Assembly: GCF_017551775.1 (NCBI RefSeq)
Contig: NZ_JAFZKX010000052.1
Location: forward strand, 1-39,585
Reading direction: 5' to 3'
Origin: Fibrobacter sp.
Lineage (GTDB): Bacteria; Fibrobacterota; Fibrobacteria; Fibrobacterales; Fibrobacteraceae
DNA: 39,585 nucleotides
The notes under the pieces were generated by a model that was given only the letters and a program-made list of their open reading frames with translations, did no database searches and had not been told where the DNA came from. The translations under genes and the position numbers were made by a program. Each line of letters begins with the position of its first letter. The first letter of the stretch is position 1. Positions 7,015-16,800 of the stretch are shown in pieces.

Positions 7015-8595
7015 CTAGCCCGCGTTGGAACTCGACGAGGCGGTGACGGACGAGCTGCTTTTTTCGCTGCTCGAGGAACTTGTCGGCACGGAGGCGCTCG
7101 AAGACGGCGCGCTCTCGGCGCTGCTCGAATCCGGTTCGCTGCTGGAGGAACTTGCGCCATCTTCGCTGCTTTCGGGGGCGTTCTCGCTGCTAGAACTTGC
7201 CGTGCTGTCGGCCACGCTCGAGGAGGACTCAGGCACTTCGAGTTCGGCCATTATGAGCAGGTGCTCGATGTACAGCCCGCTTTCGGCGTAGACGGTGACG
7301 TCCATGCCCACGGAATCGCCCGGGCTCCTGGTGTCGAGAATCTTCTCGCGCATCTGCACGAAGAGCGTGTCCTTGTTTATCCAGGCGTCCGCGGTAGCGG
7401 CCTTGCCGTTGCAGGAGATTGTCCTGGAGGCCTTGGCGATGAAGTGCCACTGCACGCGTTCCACGTTGCTGCTCAGCTTCTCGGAGAACTTCACCCACAG
7501 CGTGTCGTCGATGGAGAACACCGACTTGTAGTTCTCGTTCTGCGGCCACGCGTTGCTTGTCACCGCGTAGAGCCCGCGGCCGGTGGTGAAGGCGGATTTG
7601 TCTTTCAGTTCGATTTCGATGCGTTCGCTGTTCTTCTTGGTGTAGGCGACGATGGTCGTCGAGTATTCGGTGCTCGGCGGGAGCGGCCTGTCGTGCTTGA
7701 GGAACAGCGTGTCTTTGTGGATGGTCGGCGTGAGGATGAATGCGGAATCGCCCGACATTTTGACGCCGAGGCTCTTGTCCGAAAGTTCCTCGTTGAACAC
7801 GAAGTAGGGCGTGAGGAGCGGCGAGATGTCCTTGTAGCCGTTCATGTCGGAATCCATGACGTTGCTCGCCTTGATGCGCGGCTTTGCGACGATGAGCGTG
7901 TCCTGCACCAGGTAGGCGCGGCCGATGTCCTTTGTCTGCGCGGCGGGAAGCCTGGGAAGAATGGTGGAAGAAAGGATGTAGCGCAGGCCCTTGTAGGTGA
8001 AGGGGGCGATGCTGAGCAGGAGCCCGGAATCGGCGGGCAGGTTGCTGAACTTGAAGCGTCCGAGAGAGTCCGTCTTGGAGGAATAGCTGTCGGATACGAG
8101 GTTGATGAACGCGGAATCCTTGTGCGTCACCTGCACGGGCACCTTGGCGACGGGGATGGGCGTACCCGAGACCGGGTCGCGGATGTAGAATTCACCCGAG
8201 ATGCCGGCGTTTAACGGGCAGAGGCGCACGACGTTGCTCACGCTCGCCACGATCCCCTGCATGGAGGAGGACTCGTTGGTGGAACCGGCCGTGATTACCT
8301 TCGGTGCGTATTTCGTGGTGTCCTTGCCGTCGATGGCGGTGTAGCTGAACGAGAAGGAGAGGCTTCCGTAGGGGAGGTCGTCGATGTAGAAGGAGCCGTC
8401 TTCGTCGGTTGTCACCGTGTCGCTGTTGCCTTTCGCGTCTTGATATATTATAGTGGCGCCGTCGAGGCCCAGGCCGTTACTTGCGTCGAGCACGTAGCCC
8501 GAGTAGTTCCATTTGGAATAGCTCTCGCTTTCGGAATCGGTGACGGAACAGGCGACAAGAGCTGACAAAAACAGCAGAACAACGATTTTGTTCAT
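7015..8595 (-). CDS. Lipoprotein with carboxypeptidase-regulatory-like and Ig-like domains, poly-Ser tail
   Basis: 526 residues, first gene of the minus operon, ATG at 8595 with AAAGGA just upstream. The N-terminus MNKIVVLLFLSALVAC is a lipoprotein signal with lipobox LVAC (Cys16). Residues about 32-100 resemble a carboxypeptidase-regulatory-like beta-sandwich (SGYVLDASNGLGLDGATIIY, then TDEDGSFYIDDLPYG). A second copy of this theme is at about 135-200 (TDSLGRFKFSNLPADSG). Residues 225-445 look like tandem bacterial Ig-like domains. From about residue 455 to the end the protein is almost only Ser, Ala, Glu and Pro. Being in one operon with TolC and two adaptors suggests a role as an outer membrane partner of the exporter, but that is inferred from position. 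The domain calls are by eye. Confidence 0.8.
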   Translation of the reverse strand: MNKIVVLLFLSALVACSVTDSESESYSKWNYSGYVLDASNGLGLDGATIIYQDAKGNSDTVTTDEDGSFYIDDLPYGSLSFSFSYTAIDGKDTTKYAPKVITAGSTNESSSMQGIVASVSNVVRLCPLNAGISGEFYIRDPVSGTPIPVAKVPVQVTHKDSAFINLVSDSYSSKTDSLGRFKFSNLPADSGLLLSIAPFTYKGLRYILSSTILPRLPAAQTKDIGRAYLVQDTLIVAKPRIKASNVMDSDMNGYKDISPLLTPYFVFNEELSDKSLGVKMSGDSAFILTPTIHKDTLFLKHDRPLPPSTEYSTTIVAYTKKNSERIEIELKDKSAFTTGRGLYAVTSNAWPQNENYKSVFSIDDTLWVKFSEKLSSNVERVQWHFIAKASRTISCNGKAATADAWINKDTLFVQMREKILDTRSPGDSVGMDVTVYAESGLYIEHLLIMAELEVPESSSSVADSTASSSSENAPESSEDGASSSSSEPDSSSAESAPSSSASVPTSSSSSEKSSSSVTASSSSNAG

Positions 8596-8604
8596 CCTAC
8601 ATCC

Positions 8605-8624
8605 TTTGTCCTTGTATGGACAAA
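8605..8624. promoter_or_regulatory. Perfect dyad in the leader of the minus operon
   Basis: TTTGTCC (8605-8611) and GGACAAA (8618-8624) form a perfect 7-bp inverted repeat with a 6-base loop. It lies between the candidate promoter and the Shine-Dalgarno of the lipoprotein gene, so it could be an operator or an mRNA hairpin controlling translation of the export operon. Confidence 0.45.
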
Positions 8625-8649
8625 AATATTCATCCCAGACGGAAATCGA

Positions 8650-8679
8650 AAAATAGTAATAATTTCAACTTTTTGTCAA
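8650..8679 (-). promoter_or_regulatory. Candidate sigma-70 promoter of the minus-strand export operon
   Basis: On the minus strand TTGACA (8679-8674) is followed after 18 bases by TATTTT (8655-8650), with an A/T-rich stretch upstream of the -35. This would start transcription near 8643, about 50 bases before the lipoprotein ATG, placing the dyad at 8605-8624 in the leader. The -35 is perfect; the -10 is weak. Confidence 0.45.
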
Positions 8680-8704
8680 GGCAAAAAAATAATATAGCCT
8701 GTAT

Positions 8705-8740
8705 TGGAATTCAGCAATAAATTGCTATTTTATGTATAAA
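8705..8740 (+). promoter_or_regulatory. Candidate promoter and dyad before the DUF3467 gene
   Basis: TTGGAA (8705-8710) could be a -35, with poor -10 options TTTTAT (8728) or TATAAA (8735). Between them AGCAAT-AA-ATTGCT (8713-8726) is a perfect 14-base dyad, a possible operator placed in the spacer. Confidence 0.3.
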
Positions 8741-8779
8741 AGTGTATAAAAAAATGCTAACATTATAGGAGATTGAACA

Positions 8780-9103
8780 ATGGCAGAAAATAAGAGTGCA
8801 ATGACCCAGCCCGAAGTCGTCTGGAACGACGCCAACATGAAGAGCCTTTACGTGAACGCCACCAACGTCGTGGCCGGCCGCGAAGAGGTGATGATGCTCC
8901 TCGGCCTCAACCAGGCTTGGAATATGGGCCAGAGCAAGGTGAACGTCGACATCGCCGAACGCGTCGTGATGACTCCGTACACGGCAAAGCGCCTCGCCAT
9001 CATGCTCGCCGCCACCCTCAAGGCGTACGAAGCCAAGTACGGCACCATCGATCTCGGTCTCGAAAAGGCCCCGAGCGCTGCAGCCGAAAAGAAGGCGAAG
9101 TAA
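8780..9103 (+). CDS. DUF3467 family protein
   Basis: 107 residues, ATG with AGGAGA seven bases upstream (8767-8772). The pattern matches the small cytosolic DUF3467 family: an N-terminal strand with LYVNATNVVAGREEVMMLLG, and then the signature RVVMTPYTAKRLAIMLAATLKAYEAKYG (quoted in two pieces: RVVMTPYTAKRLAIML at about 62-77 and LKAYEAKYG at about 81-89). The function of the family is unknown. Its codon use (GGC, AAG, CTC) suggests good expression. It has its own terminator at 9145-9172 and points away from the export operon, so it is probably an independent gene. Confidence 0.85.
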   Translation: MAENKSAMTQPEVVWNDANMKSLYVNATNVVAGREEVMMLLGLNQAWNMGQSKVNVDIAERVVMTPYTAKRLAIMLAATLKAYEAKYGTIDLGLEKAPSAAAEKKAK

Positions 9104-9144
9104 TAAAAATAAAATAAGTTTTTAGTCGTTAAATAACTTTGATG

Positions 9145-9172
9145 GCGTACGTCCTGCGTACGCTATTTTTTT
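9145..9172 (+). terminator. Rho-independent terminator of the DUF3467 gene
   Basis: GCGTACG (9145-9151) pairs perfectly with CGTACGC (9157-9163) around TCCTG, followed by TA and seven T residues. Confidence 0.85.
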
Positions 9173-9389
9173 GTTGAAAATTACATTTTCATTACATCGA
9201 AAAACGCCGATTTGTATAAAAAAATTCACGTCTGTTGTAATTCAATGAAGGTGAATATTTTGTGCTAAAAAATATGACGGATGTGTATACAAAATAAAGT
9301 TTTTTTATAAACACCGTTTTTTATGATACAAAAAATTATTATTTTTATGGAGGCTCGGTCTGTTGTTAGACTGGCCCTTCGGAGGATAT

Positions 9390-10541
9390 ATGAAGAGATT
9401 TGTATTGACCACGGCATTCGCCTGCCTGTTCCTTGTTCTTGCAGCTTGCGATGACGATGAAAGTAGTTTTGTCCGTCCCGGTGACGATTCTTCTTCCAGC
9501 ATTGAAGAGGAATCCTCCTCTAGCGACACACCGAAGTCGAGCGAATCTGCGAAGTCTTCTAGCAGCGTCACACCGAAGTCGAGCGAATCTGCGAAGTCTT
9601 CTTCTTCCAGCGTCACACCGAAGTCGAGCGTGAGCGAGACAAGTGTGTCCAGTAGCAATGCAAAATCCAGCAGCAGTACGAAGTCTTCTTCTTCCAGCGT
9701 CACACCGAAGTCGAGCAGCAGCGAGACAAGTGTGTCCAGTAGCAGTGCAAAATCTTCCAGCAGCTCTGCAAAATCTAGCAGCAGTGCGAAGTCTTCTTCC
9801 AGCGTCACTCAGCAGTCCAGTAGCAGTGAATATGTGCCGTTTGACCACTCCAAGGCTTTAGCGGAAGATTGGCGTATAGGTGAAAATCGTTATAAGACAT
9901 TTACGGATCCGCGCAATGGCCGTAGCTATTACTATATAACAATAACGGGTACGGATACTGTGCGTAAGGTTGCCTCGGTGACTGTGATGGCAGAAAACTT
10001 GAATATCGGCGAGATGGTGCTCGGCGAAAACGACCAGAACAACGATTCCAAGATCGAACGTTACTGCTACAACAATGATACCACCAAGTGCGACGAATTT
10101 GGAGGCCTCTACCAGTGGGCTGAGATGATGCAGCTGCCAAGCCGCTGCAATACTGAAAGTTGTGCAGATTTGATCCAGCCGAACCACCAGGGAATCTGCC
10201 CCGATGGCTGGAGATTGTTTAATTTTAATGATTATGTCATAGTGATAAATGCCGAAGGAAATGATGACGGCGTCAAGGGAATGCGTTCGATGCATGGTTT
10301 CAGTGGAACGAATAGCAGCGGATTTTCCCTGACCGGAACTGGAAAGAGAACGAAAAAGGGGGGGTTTGATCGTTTGAAAAAGACTGCTTATTGGTTTTAT
10401 CCACAAGAACATGAATATGATGAAAAATTGTATGTGTATAATGCAAATATATCTGCAGACACTGATTTTGCTCCGTCTGCAGATGATGGGGATGAAAAAG
10501 TTTTTGGCTTCTCCGTCCGCTGTACTAAACTAGAAGAATAA
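9390..10541 (+). CDS. FISUMP-domain lipoprotein with poly-serine linker
   Basis: 383 residues from the ATG at 9390, chosen because GGAGGA lies at 9381-9386; an upstream in-frame start would add a polar extension before the signal peptide. MKRFVLTTAFACLFLVLAAC is a lipoprotein signal with lipobox LAAC (Cys20). Residues about 30-145 are a Ser/Lys/Thr-Pro repeat linker. The rest is a Fibrobacter succinogenes major paralogous (FISUMP) domain: VMAENLNIG, a Cys-rich YCYNNDTTKCDEFGGLYQW, GICPDGWRLF, and the end GFSVRCTKLEE. Such proteins form large surface families in Fibrobacter with unproven roles. It lies between the two arms of the export locus but ends with its own terminator, so a functional link is not shown. 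Confidence 0.9.
   Translation: MKRFVLTTAFACLFLVLAACDDDESSFVRPGDDSSSSIEEESSSSDTPKSSESAKSSSSVTPKSSESAKSSSSSVTPKSSVSETSVSSSNAKSSSSTKSSSSSVTPKSSSSETSVSSSSAKSSSSSAKSSSSAKSSSSVTQQSSSSEYVPFDHSKALAEDWRIGENRYKTFTDPRNGRSYYYITITGTDTVRKVASVTVMAENLNIGEMVLGENDQNNDSKIERYCYNNDTTKCDEFGGLYQWAEMMQLPSRCNTESCADLIQPNHQGICPDGWRLFNFNDYVIVINAEGNDDGVKGMRSMHGFSGTNSSGFSLTGTGKRTKKGGFDRLKKTAYWFYPQEHEYDEKLYVYNANISADTDFAPSADDGDEKVFGFSVRCTKLEE
9520..9830. repeat. Serine-codon direct repeats in the FISUMP lipoprotein linker
   Basis: The motif ACACCGAAGTCGAGC recurs at about 9528, 9570, 9614 and 9704, alternating with TCTGCGAAGTCTTCT and GACAAGTGTGTCCAGTAGC units. Two long near-identical blocks are about 90 bases apart. The product is a flexible Ser/Lys-rich linker. 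The repeats can recombine in frame. Confidence 0.85.
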
Positions 10542-10562
10542 TCAAAAGTTTTGAAAATAATT

Positions 10563-10595
10563 ACAACGCACCCTGAGGTGCGCTGTAGTTGTTTT
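10563..10595 (+). terminator. Rho-independent terminator of the FISUMP gene
   Basis: CGCACC (10567-10572) pairs with GGTGCG (10577-10582) around CTGA. ACAA before it can extend the pairing to TTGT near 10589-10592, followed by TTT. It isolates the giant gene from upstream transcription, so the giant gene needs a promoter between 10596 and 10656 or within the FISUMP gene. Confidence 0.7.
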
Positions 10596-10604
10596 ACCCT
10601 AAAC

Positions 10605-10623
10605 GGAATTTTTCACAAATTCC
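10605..10623. promoter_or_regulatory. Perfect dyad just upstream of the giant-gene leader ORF
   Basis: GGAATTT (10605-10611) and AAATTCC (10617-10623) form a perfect 7-bp inverted repeat with loop TTCAC. It lies about 35 bases before the ATG at 10657, where an operator or leader hairpin would be expected. No convincing -35/-10 pair is visible around it. Confidence 0.4.
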
Positions 10624-10656
10624 ACACGAAAAGTTTTAACTAAAAAGGCAAAAAAC

Positions 10657-10833
10657 ATGTCCAAGAACGTCAAGTCCAACAACAAGAACACCAAGAAGTC
10701 TACCCGCAACATTTACAAGATCGAGACCCTTGAGCCTCGCCTGATGATGGATGCCGAGTCGGGATTTGACGCCGACCGCCTGGATGATTATTCCGAACAG
10801 ATTGAATCTATTTCCGGTAACATCGGGGAGTAG
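10657..10833 (+). CDS. LEPR-type N-terminal leader of the giant protein, closed by an in-frame TAG
   Basis: ATG at 10657 opens 58 codons: a Lys/Asn/Ser-rich start, then NIYKIETLEPRLMMDAES at residues about 19-36, closed by TAG at 10831-10833. The LEPR-x-L/M motif after a basic segment is the signature I know from the N-termini of very large Gram-negative surface proteins (LEPR-XLL domain). The next open stretch is in exactly the same frame (10846 is codon 64), so this is the natural N-terminus of the giant gene, cut off by one stop codon. Only a weak ribosome site (AAAAAGGCA) precedes the ATG. If the TAG is real and not read through, this makes a 58-residue orphan peptide. A single change such as CAG to TAG explains the break. 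Confidence 0.7.
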   Translation: MSKNVKSNNKNTKKSTRNIYKIETLEPRLMMDAESGFDADRLDDYSEQIESISGNIGE

Positions 10834-10845
10834 GTCTCTGCCGCG

Positions 10846-13800
10846 GTGGATTCCATCGATGGCTTCGACGCTTGGCCTCAGCGAAACGCCGGCTCCTTTA
10901 CCACGCTGTTTGGCGAAAGTGTCGACAACCTGAAAACTACTGTTGCAGATAAAGTAAATACAGTCTTGACGCAGTCCTTGGACCAGGCACGTACCGCCAT
11001 CGAGCAGGCTAATGCCAACCTTGCAGAAGGTGCCGACCCTATTAGCAAGCTGAGCCTTTCGGAACTGGTGGACACCTACGTGAAGAATTTCCTGGAAAGT
11101 GAGCAGGGCGAAGAGTACAAGGGACTCACGTTCTCTGCGGAAGGCTCCAAGCTTACGGTCGGCATCGACCTTTCCGAGACCAAGTCGCTTGAAAACCTCG
11201 GCGTCGATCTCGGTTCCTGGGGCAAGGTGTCTGTGGACGGTGCTGCCAATCTTTCTGCTACTGCTCAGGCTTCTGTTTCTGTCGAACTGGACAAGGATGG
11301 GAGCGGTTCTCTTCTCGATAGCGCAGACGATGTCGAAATCTCTGCTCCGCAGGTGGACAAGCTTGAGGTCTCTGTCGATATTCCCGGTGCCAGCGCCAAG
11401 TTCATGAACCTTTCTGTTTCTGAGGTCGAATCTGCCGACGAACCTGCTCCGGACTTGAGCCTCAGTTACACGCCCGACGAAGGTGTGACCAAGAATGTGG
11501 ACCTGGAATTCAAGGTGGGCGAAATCGCCAATCTCCCGTTCTATGTGGCCGATGAGGGCGTCTTGAAGGTGTCGACCAACGATGGCGAACTCGATGTCCA
11601 GGTCCCGGAATTCAAGCTGAATAAGGATTTTTCTCTGGGTACGGTGCTCAAGTCCGTTGCCGCCAAGAAACTTCCTATTCTGAACAGCATAAAGATTCCT
11701 GTTGGCGAGGGTGTTCAAAGTGAGGAATTGTCTGTTGCTGAGGTTGCCTCCGAACTGGAAGATTTCTGGAGCTTCGTTCCAAGTGCAATTTATGGTTCCG
11801 TCGAAAACAAGGCGATGAACCTTGTTCAGCTCAAGTCTTCTGTCGATTCGTTTGTGCAGACCAAGGCTGCCGAATGGGGAAATGTTTTCGGTAGTTACGC
11901 TTTTGTCGGCGAAGGCGATTCCTTGCCCCTTAGCGAAGGCGAAAACAGCCTTGTCTTGCGAATTACGCCGACTGCGGGTTCCTTTGATAAATTGAATCTC
12001 GGCAAGTTCTCGTTGGAAAAAGTTGCCGTAAACACCAAGATTGACGTGAAGTTCACATTCAATATGGACGCAGAAGGGAAAATTACGTTCAGTAATGTCG
12101 CGCTGCAAGATTTGAATGTGAAAATGCAAAAGTCTGGTGTTGAAAGCATTTCGTTGGAGGGAATCAGCGCTGTCCCGAATAGTGGAGTGTTCAGCTTGGA
12201 GCTGTCCATCGTCAATAGAAATAATCGCCTTGATGTGGATAAGTTTGATGCGCAATTGACTTACGATAAGCTGGATTTGAAAGCCAATGATACGTTGCTG
12301 GCAAGCCTGCAGCAGGGCTCCATCTCTTACGCTAACGAAAAGTGGACGTTGCCCGCTGAGATAACCAACTTTACGGACCTGCTTAGCGGGGATTCCTTCT
12401 CGATGAAGAGCCTGCTTAGCGCAATCGGGTCTGTCCCGTACCTTGCCAATTACAAGTTTGCTATAGCCAAGAAAAACCCGGACAAAAATGAACCGAAGAA
12501 CTATGTTTTGTCCGTTGTTGACTTTGCGGGTAAAGTTGACGACGCCTGGAAGGGAATCTCGCTTGCCCTGTCGGGTGGCGTAAATGAGGCTGTACAGGGT
12601 GCTGAAAACATTGCTGAAGGAGTGGCAATCGATGCCGCTCGTTTGAAGGCGCTCTTTGAAAGTAGTGTTACCGATAAAAATTTGAGCAGCTTGTTTGATA
12701 GCGTTACCTTCAAGATCGGTGAAGCCGATGCTGTTGACATCTTTGCAGAAGTGATAGGTGAACAGGCGGAATTGCCGTCTATTGCACTGAATGTCGGCTC
12801 TAACGAGTTTACGCTTGGCTTTGCGAAGAAAAATATTGCGATGGATGGCTTTAGCATTAATTCTTTCAATGTGAATGCTAAAGCCGATATTTCTGCCGCT
12901 TTGAAAATCAAGCTCAACATCGACCAGAGTGGAAAAGTCACGTTTGGTGAGTTTGACATTTCCGGGTTCGAAGTCACGGTATCTTTAGAAGACTTTGCTG
13001 ATACCTCTTTAACTGTTTCGTATGCTGACAAAAAATGGCAGGTTAGCGAATTCGATTTCGAATCCTTAATTGAAGGAATCTCGCTGAGTGCCATTCTTAA
13101 ACCTGTTATTGAAAATTTTACAAATAATAAATCTATCCCGAATCTCGATTTGAAGGTAAAAGAAACTCAGACAACCGTTTTGGGTATCTTAGATTCTGTT
13201 TCCAATACGTGGGAGAACGTTTCCAAGGCTTTGAAAGCGTCTGTTTCTTTGCTTGGAAGTGGAGACCCGAAGGTTGCCAAGCTTGATGCCGATGCGTTGA
13301 GAAATAAGTTTGCGAGCCTGGTTGAAAAAGATGGAGATGATGAGTTTAAGAATATTATCGACTGTATAAAAATTGTTCCGTCGGGCTCTATGCAGGAATA
13401 CAATATATGGGGCCGTGAACTGCAGTCTGCCGTGTTGCCGACCTTGACGGGCGAGGAATATACTTTCGTTTTCTCGCTCCACGAAGCTTCGCTTGAAAAA
13501 TTGAAACTTCCCCTCTTCGATTTGAATAGTCGTCTTGGCGTGGATTCCGAGATTGCCATAAAGGTGACTGTCAACGCTGTTGACGGAAAAGCCGATTATA
13601 CACTTGGATTGGAAAAGCTCGGATTTGGCGTAGATATTGGGGGTGCTGTTCAAGGTCTTCCGTTTGCAATCAGCGGAGATTCTTCCGTGAAGGTCTCGTA
13701 TGACGTCACTAATGGCTGGAAAGTGGACTACCCAAAATTCGAGTTGGGCGGAAATTTTGCGCTCAAAACTGTTATCAGTAGCTTGCTTGAAAATGTAGAT

Positions 13801-16800
13801 GTCGAGTGGATGAAATTGACGTCGGAAGCAGGCGTTGAAAATGTTAAGGATGTTTTGAATAGTATCGTTTCGGAGGCGGAGAAGGCTCATAACACTATAG
13901 CGAAAGCTCTTTGCTCGGATGCTGCGGAATTGTCAACAGGGGCGACTTCAAGTATTGATGTGACGATTGAAACTTTGAAGAGGGCTCTGAGCGAAGTCCT
14001 TGATAGTGAATCAATATTTAAAAGCGTCGAAATTGTTAAACAGGGCGCTAATGTAGGCGATTCTGATACTCTTTATACGGTTTTTGGAGATGCTGTTGCA
14101 ACTACTACAGAGAAAGTCCTGAATTTCTCCATTGACAGCAATAGCCAGTGTGCCAAACTTACGTTCAGATTCACTCCAAAAAAGAGCTTTGAAAAAGTAA
14201 GTATTGCTGGTGTTGCTTTGAGTAATGTCAATATGGAGTGCCCGTTCGATGTGACGCTGACCCTTCGTAATAACAATGGCTCGATAGAATTAGAGTCGGT
14301 CGATTTTGACAAGATGACACTGGATGTATCGCAGCCTTTGAGTGGGCCGATTTCACTCCCTGGTGACCTTACAGCTGAACTTGTTTCCGGATTATTTAAA
14401 TTTAAAGCGAGTATTGGAACCTCAGGTTTTGCAATTAGTGAATGTGAATTAAGCTACAGCTCTCTTGAATTGAAGTACAACAACGTTATGTTGCTCAAGC
14501 AAGAGAAGTCTGCAGACGAAGGTACTGATCCTTTTGAAATCGGCTATAGTGATAGTAGTAATGAATGGAATTTCCCCTCAGAATTTACCGATTTGAGAGC
14601 TATTCTTGACGATGTTGATCCTTTTGCTGCAATAATTGGAGTCGCTGAAAGTGCGTCGATTCCGTACCTTGGAGATTCGTTTAAAATAGGAAGTAATTCT
14701 TACAAGGTTTCTGAAATCTTGCAAAAAGTTAGTGGTTTCAGAAACAATGTCCTTCTTGCGCTTCGAAACCAGATCGCGCGTTCTGAGGATACAGTTTCCT
14801 TAAATCTTAGCGAAGCCAAAAGGATTTTTGATGGTTTTTGGAAAAGTAGTGCTAATGCTGGTTTTAAGGATTTCTTCTCGAAAATCAACCTTAATTTTGA
14901 CGCAATTAGTTATAATCTTTTGGCTGATACAGGCATTCCCTCAGATCCTATTGCGATAAGTGGGGGTAAATTTGCTGTTGAATTTGTTTCTGAAATAAAA
15001 GATTTGGAAATAGATTTGGGGGCTTATTCTAGTAAATTTAATGTCGAGGTCTCTGCTGCAATTGAAATAAAGGTCGAGGCGGATGGAATTGCCTTAAGTT
15101 TTGGTGCCTTTGAATTTAGAGTTCCGACTATAAATAAAGACAATTCGGTTGTGAATACATTCCTTCAATTTGACGAAGGGGATTGCCTTAGAATTACATA
15201 CGATGGTCAAAAATTCACATGCAATGTAAAACCTAAAGAAAATATCGATCTTACAAATCTCCTCTCGATAGAATACCTTTTTACGGCTTTAAATAATATT
15301 GATATTCCGTTCTTGTTGACTCCAACATTCTCGGTTCTTGGTCACTCATTTACTATACCGCAATTTGGAACAGAACTTAATACTTATTTCCAAACAGTGC
15401 AGTATGGTGTCAAAAACGCTTTTGAGGGTGGAAAGCTTGATTTTGCTAAAATAAAGAATGCTTTTGCTGGTTATGTCAATGGCCTAGTACCTTTGGATAA
15501 AATCCAAATTTTAAATAAGGAGTTCAGCAGCGATTTTAATAGTAATGATCTGGTAAATTTGGTCGGTACGGCTTCTGCCCCATCGGGTTCTATTGCATTG
15601 GCAAAGGGCGATCATACATTGCTGTTTGCCATTTCTCCCAAAAAACTCCAGTTGCTTGGCGAGGGCGGCTTCAATCTGGGCATCCTTGATGTTGATTCGT
15701 TAAGTGCGGATTGCACGGTATACTTAAAGCTTGATGTTAAGGTTGGTGATGATGGAAAACTTTCCTTTGAAAATGTCGAATTGGAAAGAGTTGAGTTGAC
15801 TTTTACTACTGCCCTTGATTCGATGAACCTCGGCCTCTTTAATGTTGGTATTGTGGGTGGAACGGTTACTTTTGGTGTTTCAATCGGTAAAGACGGCGGT
15901 GTAAATGCTAATGAGCTGAAGTTGAGCTATAAATCCTTGACACTGAAGGCTGGCGTTGGTAATTCATCTCTTGAGATTGCAAAGATTACTCAATCTGGTA
16001 AATTTTCATACGGTTTCGAATCACATGAATGGACGCTCCCGAGCGAAATTAAGCAATATATGTCTCTTTCGGGAGACTCGCTGATTAATCAGGTCCATGT
16101 GGTGCTTAATTCGTTGCAGACTGCCTTGCGTAACATGGTCGAAAAAAAGACCAAACTCGACTTCCTTGACGGCTCTATTGATAAGGTCGTAGATATTGTC
16201 GATAAGGTTGAAGCGGTTGTTTACGGGGATGGGGACGCTGCTTGCGACTACGGCCTCATGAAATGCGTCGAAGGCCAGTACCAAAAGAATTTTGGTACTA
16301 TACAGCAATTTGTTGAAGTATTTAACAAATCTTGGAAAATGGTTTTCTTTGGTGGTGAAGGGGATGACGTTGTTAGTCTTGTTACCCCAACTGAAGAAAA
16401 CGCCAAAAATGTTAGGCTAAAATTCGAATTGAAGTTTGGTGTCGGAAAGGCGTTTGGGCTTGACTTGGCACATGTGCTGAAGGACGAATTGGAAAATGTT
16501 TCTACACATGGGTACGTTTCAATATCGGGTGATGCTTCGATTGCATTTACATTGAATATTGATTTCAGTGGCGAAAAATTAGATGGAAATGCGAAACTTT
16601 CTGATATTGGTTTGTTCCAGGTTAAGAAAAAAGATGGCGTATTGACGGCTGTAAGAGAAGTTGACGGCGATGAAAAGGTTATTTCCGAAAATGAAGGGTA
16701 TGTCACCTATGTTATTCCCACAGAAAAAACCTTTGATGAAACTCTATATATTAGCATAAAGACGAATAATGAAGTACAAAGAGATAGAACTAAACTCGGT

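Noticed and set aside
2931-8689. Repeated near-palindrome TTTTGTCAAG(T/G)CAAAA at 2931 and 8671 as a shared operator.
   Set aside because: On the minus strand both copies contain TTGACA at promoter spacing to A/T-rich -10 boxes, so they are better explained as promoter -35 elements.
9520-9830. Regular direct repeats that at first look like a CRISPR array.
   Set aside because: The repeats are in frame with a lipoprotein gene, encode a Ser/Lys linker, have no unique spacers of constant length and no cas genes nearby.
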